Source of the DNA: Rubellimicrobium arenae
GTDB taxonomy: Bacteria; Pseudomonadota; Alphaproteobacteria; Rhodobacterales; Rhodobacteraceae
Reading direction: 5' to 3'
Length of the DNA: 64,000 nt
Assembly (NCBI RefSeq): GCF_017916275.1
Contig: NZ_JAFMST010000011.1
Location: 62,001 to 126,000 of the forward strand
Shown: piece by piece, positions 52,230-60,057 of the stretch
How positions within the stretch are numbered: the stretch's first letter is position 1
Layout of the letters: each line of letters opens with the position of its first letter
Position numbers and translations under genes: made by a program
Notes under the pieces: generated by a model
Databases searched by the model: none
The model's input: the letters and a program-made list of their open reading frames with translations, nothing else
What the model was told of the DNA's origin: nothing

Positions 52230-53264
52230 GTGCCCGCGCCATGGCTCCGCCGCCTCCTGACCCTCGCCCTTGCTGCGACGGGCCTGCTCCTGGCGCTCGG
52301 AACCGGGCTGCCGTTGCCCTTCCTGTTCGGCCCCATGCTGGCCTGCTTGGCCGCCGCCCTGATGGGCGCGCCGCTTCTGGGTCTCGGAGAGCTCTCCACG
52401 GCGGCCCGCACCGTGCTCGGCGTGGCGGTCGGAGCATCCGTCACGCCCGAGTTGCTCCGGCAGTTACCGGCGATGGCCGCGTCGCTCGCGATCGTGCCTC
52501 TTTACGTGGTGCTGATCGGCGCCGTGGGCATCCCGTTCTTCCGCAAGGTCTGCGGCTTCGATCTTGTCACGGCGTTCTTCGCCGCCATGCCGGGCGGCGC
52601 GCAGGACATGGTCCTGTTCGGCAAGGAAGCGGGGGCGGATGTCCGCAGCCTGAGCCTGATCCACGCCACCCGAGTCGCGGTGATCGTCAGCGTCGCGCCT
52701 GCCCTCCTGACGGGGGTCTACGGCGTCTCGCTCGACCGTCCCCTGGGGGAGTCGGCCGCCAGCCTGCCCATCTCCGAAATGGCGATCATGGCTGTTGCCG
52801 CCCTGGTCGGATGGAAGCTGGGCGAACGCGTGGGCCTGTTCGGGGCCGCGATCCTCGGCCCCCTCATCCTGACCCTGGCGCTCTCGCTCCTGGGCGTCGT
52901 TCACGAGCGTCCCCCGCGCGAGGCGCTTCAGGCGGCCCAGTTCCTGATCGGGATCGGCATCGGCGTGCACTACGTCGGCGTGACCTGGCGGGAGTTGCGC
53001 CGCACGATCGGCGTCAGCGCCCTGTTCATGGTGATACTGGCCGTGCTCGCCGGAGCCGTCGCCGAGGCCGTGGTGCTCCTTGGTCTGGCGCCGCCCGTGG
53101 AGGCCTTCCTGGCCTTCGCCCCCGGCGGGCAGGCCGAGATGACGGTGCTAGCGATCGTCGCCGGGGCCGAGCTGGGCTTTGTGGTGCTCCATCACCTCGC
53201 ACGGATCCTGATCGTGCTGCTGGGTGCGCCGCTCCTGATGCGCATGCTCCGGCCGCGCCGCTAG
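52230..53264 (+). CDS. AbrB-family membrane protein
   Basis: This 344-residue protein resembles the AbrB/ammonia-monooxygenase-like membrane protein family, with an internal repeat of about 170 residues. Each half carries a PFLFGPMLACLAAALMG / LFGAAILGPLILTLALSLLG element, and further motifs are FFAAMPGGAQDMVLFGKEAG near residue 113 and FLAFAPGGQAEMTVLAIVAG near 290. About ten membrane segments are present. These proteins are often encoded beside TctCBA transporters, though their role is unproven; a carboxylate exporter or regulator has been suggested. The GTG at 52230 has GAGGA nine bases upstream. Confidence 0.88.
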   Translation: MPAPWLRRLLTLALAATGLLLALGTGLPLPFLFGPMLACLAAALMGAPLLGLGELSTAARTVLGVAVGASVTPELLRQLPAMAASLAIVPLYVVLIGAVGIPFFRKVCGFDLVTAFFAAMPGGAQDMVLFGKEAGADVRSLSLIHATRVAVIVSVAPALLTGVYGVSLDRPLGESAASLPISEMAIMAVAALVGWKLGERVGLFGAAILGPLILTLALSLLGVVHERPPREALQAAQFLIGIGIGVHYVGVTWRELRRTIGVSALFMVILAVLAGAVAEAVVLLGLAPPVEAFLAFAPGGQAEMTVLAIVAGAELGFVVLHHLARILIVLLGAPLLMRMLRPRR

Positions 53265-53307
53265 CCGCGCCGATCGCAGCAGGCTCTTGCGTCCAAGGCA
53301 TGGGCCG

Positions 53308-53322
53308 GGGCTGCCCCAGCCC
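53308..53322. terminator. Short hairpin between convergent AbrB and PotD-like genes
   Basis: GGGCTG-CCC-CAGCCC forms a 6-bp stem with a 3-base loop in the 67-base gap between two converging genes. It may act as a bidirectional terminator, but it is short and lacks a U tract. Confidence 0.3.
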
Positions 53323-53331
53323 AGCCCGGAG

Positions 53332-54381
53332 TCAGAATCCGGCCTTGATCTCCTCGAAGGTCTGGGCGTGGCGTTCGCGCGACTCGATGGAGATCGGCAG
53401 CTGGGCAAAGATCGGGGCGCTGATCTGGCCGATCCCGCTCGCCTCGAGCACATCCGCGGGGATCTGCTCGGCCAAGGCTACCGCGTTGGCGTGGCCCCAC
53501 CCGTTCGACGCCAGGGCCGCCGTGGAGGAGGGCGCCAGGAACGCGTTCACGTAATCGTAGACCTTGTCCTCGGAGCCGGGGCCGTTGACCATGTTGACGA
53601 GGCCGCAAAGCCAGATGGAGGAGCCCTCCTGGGGCTCGCGCTGGAAGCCGATGGGGCGGCCTTCCTCCTTCATGGTGGGGAAGGTCTCGTTCCAGGCCCA
53701 GGCCACGAGCACCTCGCCCGTGCTCATCAGTTGCGCCAGCTCGGCGGGGTCGGTCCAGTAGGTGCGCAGGTTGGGGTGCACCTCGCGGAGCCACTGGGCG
53801 GCGGCCTCGAACTGCGCGTCGGTGACGTTGGTCCAGTCGGTCACGCCGGTGGCGAGGTAGGCCAGCGCCCAGGCGTCGTCCACGTTGTCGGGCAGGGCGA
53901 TGCGCCCGGCGTATTTGGGGTTCTTGAACACCTCCAGGCTCGCCACGTCCTCGGCCGGCACCTCGTCGGGGTTGTAGGCGATCGCCGTGGTGCCGAAGTA
54001 GGTGGGTAGGAAGTACACCTCCCCGCCCGCGCCGACAGAGGTGCCGGTCAGGTTGGCGTCCAGGTTGGCGTAGTCGGTGATCCTGGACGTGTCCCAGGGT
54101 TCGATGAGGCCAGACTCCTGCCATTTCGGCACGCTGCCCGCGCAGATCGAGGTGACGTCGGTCTGGAACCCGGACCTGATCTTCTGGAAGGCTTCCTCCT
54201 CGTCGCCGAAGAACGAGAACGTGGGCGAGGCGCCGTATCGTTCCACATAGGCGCCGTGGAACTCCGGCCGCTCGAAGCCGGGGTAGTCGAAAACCAGGAG
54301 CTCGGAGTCCTGCGCCCGAACGCCCCCGCCAACGGACAAGGCCAGTATCGCGGCGAGGCCGAAAAGTGCCGTGGTCTTCAT
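53332..54381 (-). CDS. PotD/PotF-like ABC substrate-binding protein, orphan
   Basis: This 349-residue periplasmic protein has a signal peptide (LFGLAAILALSVGGGVRAQ) and the spermidine/putrescine-type binding fold, with LLVFDYPGFERPEF, VYFLPTYFGTTAIAYNPDEV near residue 121, FKNPKYAGRIALPDNVDDAW near 151 and ALASNGWGHANAVAL near the C terminus. Polyamine-binding proteins normally sit beside permease and ATPase genes, but none of that type occurs nearby, so it must use a transporter encoded elsewhere or have a sensory role. It may bind a polyamine or another small organic ligand. Confidence 0.9.
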   Translation of the reverse strand: MKTTALFGLAAILALSVGGGVRAQDSELLVFDYPGFERPEFHGAYVERYGASPTFSFFGDEEEAFQKIRSGFQTDVTSICAGSVPKWQESGLIEPWDTSRITDYANLDANLTGTSVGAGGEVYFLPTYFGTTAIAYNPDEVPAEDVASLEVFKNPKYAGRIALPDNVDDAWALAYLATGVTDWTNVTDAQFEAAAQWLREVHPNLRTYWTDPAELAQLMSTGEVLVAWAWNETFPTMKEEGRPIGFQREPQEGSSIWLCGLVNMVNGPGSEDKVYDYVNAFLAPSSTAALASNGWGHANAVALAEQIPADVLEASGIGQISAPIFAQLPISIESRERHAQTFEEIKAGF

Positions 54382-54600
54382 GTGTCAGTCTTCCCTGTTG
54401 AACGTCCTCCGTGCGCCCGAGGTTATCGCGGCGTCGGAACCCAACAAGCCCGAAGCCGACCGACGCGACGGCCGAACCTTGGCCCGGGCCTCGTCCGCCG
54501 AAAAACGAGGCGACGCCAGGGACGGCGGCTACCGGCGGCTGCACCGTCCCGGCAGGCAGGACCGGCTCCGCACGATCCGATCCGGGTCCGGCCACGGGGC

Positions 54601-54633
54601 CCCGGGCCCCCGTGTCAGGACAGGGGGCCCGGG
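54601..54633. terminator. GC-rich 11-bp hairpin after the FGGY kinase gene
   Basis: CCCGGGCCCCC and GGGGGCCCGGG form a perfect 11-bp stem with an 11-base loop, 33 bases beyond the kinase stop. It probably terminates the minus-strand kinase-dehydrogenase-regulator transcript. There is no U tract. The rest of 54382-54666 contains nothing I can identify, apart from the start region of the PotD-like gene. Confidence 0.55.
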
Positions 54634-54666
54634 ACGAGACTCTCCCCGATCCGCGCGACCCGAGGG

Positions 54667-56217
54667 TCAGGCGGCGTCGGGGAGGGTGCGGGACAACCGG
54701 TTGAACAAGGGCGAAAGCGACTGGAGCGCGTCGATATAGGCATCGACATAGGCGGCGTAGGCGCGCGTCCGTTCGGGCCGGGGCCGCGTCATGACCCGCG
54801 TCGGTCCGGCAAAGCGGCGGGCCGTCTCCCGGATGTCGGGAAAGAGGCCCACCGCGTGACCCGCGACGATGGCCGCGCCCAGCGTGCCGAACTCCTCCCG
54901 GTCCATGCAGCGGTACTCCAGCCCCAGGACGTCGGACTTGATCTGCCGCAGGACCTCGGATTTCGCGCCGCCGCCGATGTTCACCGCAAAGGTCGGGTCG
55001 TAGCCCGGCGCGATCTCCCGCACGGCCCGGAGGTAGAGCGCGTATTCGTAGGCGATGCTTTCCATGATCGCGCGAACCATGTGGGGCTTTTCGTGCCGCC
55101 AGGTCAGGCCCAGGAAGGCCCCGCGCATGTCGGGATCGTTGGGCGTGTTGCGGCCCGACAGGTGCGGCAGGAAGATCAGCTTCTCCGAACCCGGCGGAAT
55201 CTGCCCGGCGGCCTGCGCGAGCGCGTCATAGGGATTGACGCCCCTGGTCTCCCAATCCGCCTTTTCCATCGGCGAGAGGGTGTCGCGGAACCAGCGAAGG
55301 TTGAGGCCGCCGCCCGCGACATAGGCCATCGGGAAGTAGAGCCCTGGCACCACGTGGGGGCAGGTCATCAGGCAGCGATAGGTCGTGTCGGTGCCGAATC
55401 GGTCGATCACCGTGGCAAAGACGGACGCCGTGCCGGAGGTGTCGAAGACGGCACCGGGATCCACCAGCCCGCCGCCCAGGACGTTGGCGCTCTGGTCGCC
55501 GCAGCCCGCCGCGATCGGAAGGCCCTCGGGCAGGCCCATGGCGGCGGCCCATTCCGGGCGCAGGTGCCCGATGATCTCCCAGGGCTCGCAGATGCGGGGC
55601 AGCTTCTCGGTGGTCAGGCCGAACCTGGCAAGGAGTTGCTCGTTCCAGGTGAAGGTCTCGCCCGAGCCGAAGCCCGAGAACACGATGTAGGTCCGGTCCA
55701 TGAAGGCGTCGGCGCCCTTCAGCCCGGCCAGCTTGCCCGCTGCGTAGGCGGCCGGCTGGATGAAGCTGGCCACCCGGTTCCACACCTCGGGCTGGTCGCG
55801 CCAGTACAGGAGCTTGGGCGCGTGATTGAACGCCAGCGCCATCCCGCAGGTGCGGATGATCTCCTCCTCATGCGGGCGCAGCTCCTCGAGCCACGGCGCG
55901 CAGCGGGTGTCGAGCCAGCTGTCGTAATGCGTCACCGGGTTCCAGTCCGCATCGACCGCCATGAGCCCGGCCATCTGCCCGTCGAGCGCCATGGCGGCGA
56001 TCCGTTCGGGCCCAAGACCGGCGCGCGACATCGCCGTGCGCACCGTGTTCAGGACCGAGGTGAAGATGTCCTCGGGGTCCTGCTCCACGAGGCCGGGACC
56101 CGGATAGCGCAGGATCGACTCCTCGAAGGCCTCGCCCTTCAGCTGCCCCGCGCTGTCGTAGATCCCGGCCTTGGTTCCGGTCGTGCCGATGTCGACACCG
56201 ATCACATGGTCCTGCAT
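54667..56217 (-). CDS. FGGY-family carbohydrate kinase (xylulokinase-like)
   Basis: This 516-residue cytosolic kinase has the FGGY architecture of two actin-like ATPase domains: phosphate-loop DHVIGVDIGTTGTKAGIYD at the N terminus, ALDGQMAGLMAVDADWNPV near residue 80, GCGDQSANVLGGGLVDPGA and FDTSGTASVFA near 240-265, and the second-domain INIGGGAKSEVLRQ-like segment NIGGGAKSEVLRQIKSDVL near 418. It phosphorylates a ketose or polyol after import by the ribose-type transporter at 58989-63618. The ATG at 56217 has GGGAGGAG four bases before it. D-xylulose, erythritol or another pentitol/ketose are all possible substrates. Confidence 0.92.
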   Translation of the reverse strand: MQDHVIGVDIGTTGTKAGIYDSAGQLKGEAFEESILRYPGPGLVEQDPEDIFTSVLNTVRTAMSRAGLGPERIAAMALDGQMAGLMAVDADWNPVTHYDSWLDTRCAPWLEELRPHEEEIIRTCGMALAFNHAPKLLYWRDQPEVWNRVASFIQPAAYAAGKLAGLKGADAFMDRTYIVFSGFGSGETFTWNEQLLARFGLTTEKLPRICEPWEIIGHLRPEWAAAMGLPEGLPIAAGCGDQSANVLGGGLVDPGAVFDTSGTASVFATVIDRFGTDTTYRCLMTCPHVVPGLYFPMAYVAGGGLNLRWFRDTLSPMEKADWETRGVNPYDALAQAAGQIPPGSEKLIFLPHLSGRNTPNDPDMRGAFLGLTWRHEKPHMVRAIMESIAYEYALYLRAVREIAPGYDPTFAVNIGGGAKSEVLRQIKSDVLGLEYRCMDREEFGTLGAAIVAGHAVGLFPDIRETARRFAGPTRVMTRPRPERTRAYAAYVDAYIDALQSLSPLFNRLSRTLPDAA

Positions 56218-56308
56218 TGGCTCCTCCCGTTTTTGTCGGGCGGGGCTGCGCGGATCCGCGCGGCCTCGCCTCGTGTTCACCCGCGGTCCTGCCGGACGGC
56301 GGCTGGCG

Positions 56309-57886
56309 TCATCTCAGCATCGCGCGCTCGGCGTCACGGCCCCAACGTCGATCGAGGGGCGTGAGCGGCAGGTCCGGGCGGTCCGGATAGACCACGATCT
56401 TGCCCGAAACGCGTCCGCTCGCGACCGCCTCCAGCGCCGCCGGAAGAGCGTCCAGCCCGGCCACGGCCTTAATGTTGGTCGACAGGTCCAGTTCGCCCGA
56501 CAGGACGCGATCCAGCACGCCCTGCATGTCCGCGACCGAGCATCCGGTCGACCCGATCAGCCGCAGGCCCGACAGCGCCACTCCGGCGAGGTCGAGCGGA
56601 ATCTTCCGGCCGAACGGAAAGCCCGCGAAGACATTGAGAAGCCCATCCGGCGCAAGCCACCCCGCCGCCGTCGCGATGGCCTCGGGGTCCGGCGCGACCA
56701 CGACCGCGTCGTCCAGTCCACCCGGCGCATGGTCCGCCACGGCGCGGGGCAGGGCGTCCGAATCGACCACCACCAGCTTGCGGCCGCGAGCGGCGGCAAG
56801 GGGACCGAAATCGGTTTCGAGGTCGGCCAGGCGCTTGCCCTTGCGCGACGAGGCCAGGATGGTCGACGGTCCGGCGTCGAGTTCCAGCAGGCGGTGGACA
56901 TGGATGCGGCCCATGGCGCCGCCGGCGCCGTGGATCAGCGCCACGCCTCCGGGACGGACGTCGAACCGCTGCCGATCGGCGGACAGCGCGGTTCCGATCT
57001 CGGGGTCGGTGGTGCCCACGAAACTCAGGGCGTCGTAATGGATGCGCGCGGGGTCCACGCCGACCAGCCCCGGTGACGGACCGCGGCGCGCCTGGAGGAG
57101 AAGCCCGCCATCCGCGAGGGCATCCACGAGGGTCTCGAGTTCGCCGGCCGAAAGATCCCCGAGCGCAACGATGTCGTCGAACCGTTCCGCGCCGACCCCG
57201 GACAGGGCGCGGGCGGTGCCGCCAACGGGAAACGGCAGGCGTCCCCCGAGGACGGCGACATCTCCCCAGGCGGGGACATCGGCCAGCGTGAAGGCCTCGG
57301 CCCCGGGGCCAAGGACCACCAGCGCCCGCCCGCCCGGCAGGAAGCTCGTCCGCGCATTCGGGCGCCAGGCGCGCTCGATGCAGCCATAGGGCTCCAGAAG
57401 GGCCACGTCGGCAGCCCCGAGGCTGTCGGGCACCTCGAAGACGTAGTCGGCCAGCACCTCGGGGCCGAGCACGATGTACTGCGCAAAGCCGCCCGGAAGG
57501 TCCATGCCGACGATCCGGCGTTCGCCGTCGATCCGCATGGCCGGTTGGAGGCCCAGCCGCTGCCCCGGCCGGAACCTGTCCTGCTGGCGCTGCCCCACGG
57601 AATGCACCCGCAGCGACACCTCATGGCCTAGGACGGTGTCGACCCCGGCGCCTTCGCGGAACAGCGGGTGGCTGGACCCCATCCGGACCACCTTGATGTC
57701 CGACGAGCAGATGGACGCCGCCTCGACGCGCGCGACCACCTCGGAGGGGCCGGGCACCGGGACGGGACCCTCCTCGGGCGTGCTGGCCAGAAGCTCCTCG
57801 AAGGAGCCGCCCCGGTAGGGCCAATGCCGGTTCAGCGGACCCGCCGCGCCAGAACGGGCGGCGTGGGATACGTCATTCCGTGCCAT
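56309..57886 (-). CDS. Zinc-type alcohol dehydrogenase with two Rossmann-like segments
   Basis: This 525-residue protein is a medium-chain dehydrogenase but much longer than the usual 340-400. The GroES-like catalytic domain (about 40-180) retains zinc ligands C60 (SICSSD), H88-E89 (LGHEV) and E165 (LLEPYGCI); the structural four-cysteine lobe is missing. A first nucleotide-fold-like segment (about 185-305) has a degenerate loop VVLGPGAEAF; a second (about 313-455) has a proper glycine loop GAGGAMGRIH. It probably oxidises a polyol or sugar phosphate in the pathway with the FGGY kinase, resembling sorbose-phosphate reductases. The ATG at 57886 overlaps the regulator gene by 14 bases. Confidence 0.85.
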   Translation of the reverse strand: MARNDVSHAARSGAAGPLNRHWPYRGGSFEELLASTPEEGPVPVPGPSEVVARVEAASICSSDIKVVRMGSSHPLFREGAGVDTVLGHEVSLRVHSVGQRQQDRFRPGQRLGLQPAMRIDGERRIVGMDLPGGFAQYIVLGPEVLADYVFEVPDSLGAADVALLEPYGCIERAWRPNARTSFLPGGRALVVLGPGAEAFTLADVPAWGDVAVLGGRLPFPVGGTARALSGVGAERFDDIVALGDLSAGELETLVDALADGGLLLQARRGPSPGLVGVDPARIHYDALSFVGTTDPEIGTALSADRQRFDVRPGGVALIHGAGGAMGRIHVHRLLELDAGPSTILASSRKGKRLADLETDFGPLAAARGRKLVVVDSDALPRAVADHAPGGLDDAVVVAPDPEAIATAAGWLAPDGLLNVFAGFPFGRKIPLDLAGVALSGLRLIGSTGCSVADMQGVLDRVLSGELDLSTNIKAVAGLDALPAALEAVASGRVSGKIVVYPDRPDLPLTPLDRRWGRDAERAMLR

Positions 57887-58790
57887 TCTGGCGCCTCGCG
57901 GTTCGGCTCGCCTGGATGAACTGGTTGCCGCGCCGGACGGCGGCCGCGGACGCGTCGTAGTCGTGGACGGCAACCAGCGAATAAAGGACGTCGATGGCAA
58001 TGAGCTGGCCGAACTTCGAGACCATGCTCTCGTAGTAGAGAGGCTCGTCGCCGGAGGGCTGGTACCCGGCCGGGGTGATCAGCGTCACGTCGGCCTGCCG
58101 TGACAACGGCGAATCCGCGTAGGCCGTGATCGCGACGGTCGGCACGCCCGCCGCCTTGGCCGCGTACAGGGCCGTGACGGTCTGGTTCGTCCTGCCCGAG
58201 TCGCTGATCCCGATGGCGAGGGAGCCGGGGCGCAGCGACCCCGCCAGGAGGATCTGGTTGTTCCGGTCCCGATGAAAGATCGCGGGCTTGCCGATCCGGG
58301 CAAAGCGGAGCAGCGCGTTCTCGGCGGCAAGCGCCGACAGCCCGGCGGCAAAGAAGTAAAGCGTGCTCGCCTGTCCCACGAGGCGCGCCGCCTGCTCCAG
58401 GGCGGCGGGGTCAAGGGTCGAGAGGCAGGCCCGCGCCACGTCGGCGTTGCGGTGGGCGACCTTGGTCAGGATCGTGGAGGCGGTGTCGGTTCGGCCGATG
58501 TTCTCGTAGATCAGCCCCTCGTCCGGCGCTTGTCCGCGCGGCGCGGCGCCGCTTGCGCCTTCTTCCACCATCCGGAGCTGGAACGCCCGGTAGTTGGGAA
58601 GCCCGATCCCGCGCACGAAACGGCTGATCGAAGCTTCGGAGACTCCGCAGGTCGTGGCCAGCTCCCGGATGCTCATGCTGCGCATCTCGGCGGGGCGGGC
58701 CAGGACTGCGTCGGCGACGACCTGCAGCGTCGGCTTGAGGCCGCCCCTGACGCTTTGGATGTGTTCCAGGATGCCGACTTCGGATGCCAT
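57873..58790 (-). CDS. MurR/RpiR-family transcriptional regulator (sugar locus)
   Basis: This 305-residue regulator has an RpiR helix-turn-helix (SIRELATTCGVSEASISRF, about residues 40-58) and a SIS domain (about 125-270, with YFFAAGLSALAAENALLRFA, IGISDSGRTNQT and VPTVAITAYADSPLS) that would sense a sugar phosphate. It is the first gene of the minus-strand unit and diverges from the ribose-type importer. Two palindromes in the shared promoter region are its likely targets. The frame ends 14 bases into the dehydrogenase gene. Confidence 0.93.
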   Translation of the reverse strand: MASEVGILEHIQSVRGGLKPTLQVVADAVLARPAEMRSMSIRELATTCGVSEASISRFVRGIGLPNYRAFQLRMVEEGASGAAPRGQAPDEGLIYENIGRTDTASTILTKVAHRNADVARACLSTLDPAALEQAARLVGQASTLYFFAAGLSALAAENALLRFARIGKPAIFHRDRNNQILLAGSLRPGSLAIGISDSGRTNQTVTALYAAKAAGVPTVAITAYADSPLSRQADVTLITPAGYQPSGDEPLYYESMVSKFGQLIAIDVLYSLVAVHDYDASAAAVRRGNQFIQASRTARRQNGTE

Positions 58791-58847
58791 CTCTTCGTTC
58801 CAAGGCGCCGCTGTCGGACGCTACCCTGACGTGAAATTAGCCGCCCG

Positions 58848-58862
58848 TGAAAGCCACTTTCA
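58848..58862. promoter_or_regulatory. Palindrome TGAAAG-CCA-CTTTCA
   Basis: A perfect 6-bp inverted repeat with a 3-base centre lies between the RpiR gene and the importer operon. A TGAAA half-site at 58832 and a TTTCA at 58889 may be additional copies. It is a candidate repressor site, with factor assignment inferred from position. Confidence 0.5.
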
Positions 58863-58865
58863 AGA

Positions 58866-58879
58866 TACAAATTTTTGTA
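58866..58879. promoter_or_regulatory. Palindrome TACAAA-TT-TTTGTA
   Basis: A perfect 6-bp inverted repeat with a 2-base centre, only four bases after the TGAAAG palindrome. Its core AAATTTTTGT also occurs upstream of the other RpiR gene (23933-23942). Characterised RpiR-family repressors such as HexR bind AT-rich palindromes containing TGTA/TACA ends, which this site has. Confidence 0.5.
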
Positions 58880-58988
58880 GACAGCCATTTTCAGGCTGGT
58901 TAACTATTTCCCATCCGGATGCTGAGCCGGGAGGGCCGACGCTCATGGGGCGTGGCAGGTGCCAGCACCGAGACACCGGAGGAGAACC

Positions 58989-59999
58989 ATGACCGCATCC
59001 ATCGCCGCCCCACGCGCGTCCGCTGTCGCAGCCACCCTTGCCATCGCCGCAGCCCTGGCAGGCCCGGCCGTAGCGCAGGACGGGCGCACCTACATCTACG
59101 CGTCGCAACTCCAGGGCCATCCGTACCTGCTCGACAGCCTGCTGGGCATGGACTACGCCCAGGAGAAGTTCGGCGTCACGGTTGAACGGCTCGGCCCGCA
59201 GGGCTGGGACCCCGTCGCCGGCGCCGAGGCGGTGGAGCAGGCGATCGCCCGCAAGCCCGACGGCATCATCACGACCCTGTGGGAGCCGGGCGCCGTGCCG
59301 GGTATCCGGCGGGCGATGGAGCAGGGCATCCCCGTCGTCGTGATCGAGGCGGTGACGCCCGACAACGGTGGCGCGCTGACCTTCATCGGCCTGGACAACT
59401 ACCAGGCCGGCGTCGACACCGCCAAGGAGCTGATCGCCCGTGGCGGCAATTCCGGCACCTATGTCGCGTCCGGCAACTGGGGCGCGTCCAACACCGACGC
59501 CAAGTTCCAGGGCATGGTCGACTACCTCGAAGCCAACTCCGAATGGGAGCTCGCCGGGCGGATCGACGACAAGGCCACGACCTCGGCGGCGATCGACGCG
59601 GCCAAGACGATGTTCAACACCTACCCGGACATCACGGCGGTGGTCGGGCTCGACAGCTCGTCCGGCACGGGGATCTGCCTCGCCGCCGAGGAGCTCGAGA
59701 TGGACATCGAGGATCTGACCGTCATCGTCCACGACCGCGAGGACCCGGTCCTCGAATGCATCGCGGACGGGGTGATCGACGCGTCCATCATCAACAAGAC
59801 GGCGCTCCAGGCCTTCCTCGCGGTGCAGATGCTCGAAGCCTACAACGATGCGGCCACCGGCCTCGCCACGGTGCCGATCTCGGCGGACAACGCCGCGGCG
59901 GGCGTCAATCCGTTCCCGCAGGCCATCTACATGGGCACCGAGGTGATCGACGCCGAGAACGTCGACCAGTTCGAACGCCAGGCCCTGCCGCAGTTCTGA
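58989..59999 (+). CDS. Ribose-type ABC sugar-binding protein
   Basis: This 336-residue periplasmic protein has a signal peptide ending near AGPAVAQDG and the type I sugar-binding fold of RbsB-like proteins, with YIYASQLQGHPYLLDSLLGM, AVEQAIARKPDGIITTLWEP, GIPVVVIEA and NYQAGVDTAKELIARGG. GGAGG lies six bases before the ATG at 58989, which I prefer to an upstream in-frame start at 58959. Its gene begins the CUT2 importer operon, and a strong hairpin follows its stop. The bound sugar or polyol is unknown. Confidence 0.93.
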   Translation: MTASIAAPRASAVAATLAIAAALAGPAVAQDGRTYIYASQLQGHPYLLDSLLGMDYAQEKFGVTVERLGPQGWDPVAGAEAVEQAIARKPDGIITTLWEPGAVPGIRRAMEQGIPVVVIEAVTPDNGGALTFIGLDNYQAGVDTAKELIARGGNSGTYVASGNWGASNTDAKFQGMVDYLEANSEWELAGRIDDKATTSAAIDAAKTMFNTYPDITAVVGLDSSSGTGICLAAEELEMDIEDLTVIVHDREDPVLECIADGVIDASIINKTALQAFLAVQMLEAYNDAATGLATVPISADNAAAGVNPFPQAIYMGTEVIDAENVDQFERQALPQF

Positions 60000-60008
60000 C
60001 CGTCAGGC

Positions 60009-60036
60009 CCGCCCGGAGCGCAAAGGCTCCGGGCGG
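60009..60036 (+). terminator. Intercistronic hairpin after the ribose-type binding-protein gene
   Basis: CCGCCCGGAGC and GCTCCGGGCGG form a perfect 11-bp stem with a 6-base loop, nine bases after the stop codon at 59999 and 21 bases before the ATPase start. Like the elements at 3525 and 19691 it lies just after a binding-protein gene inside an operon, consistent with mRNA stabilisation or partial termination. Confidence 0.6.
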
Positions 60037-60057
60037 ACGCTCGCAAGGGAGGATGCG

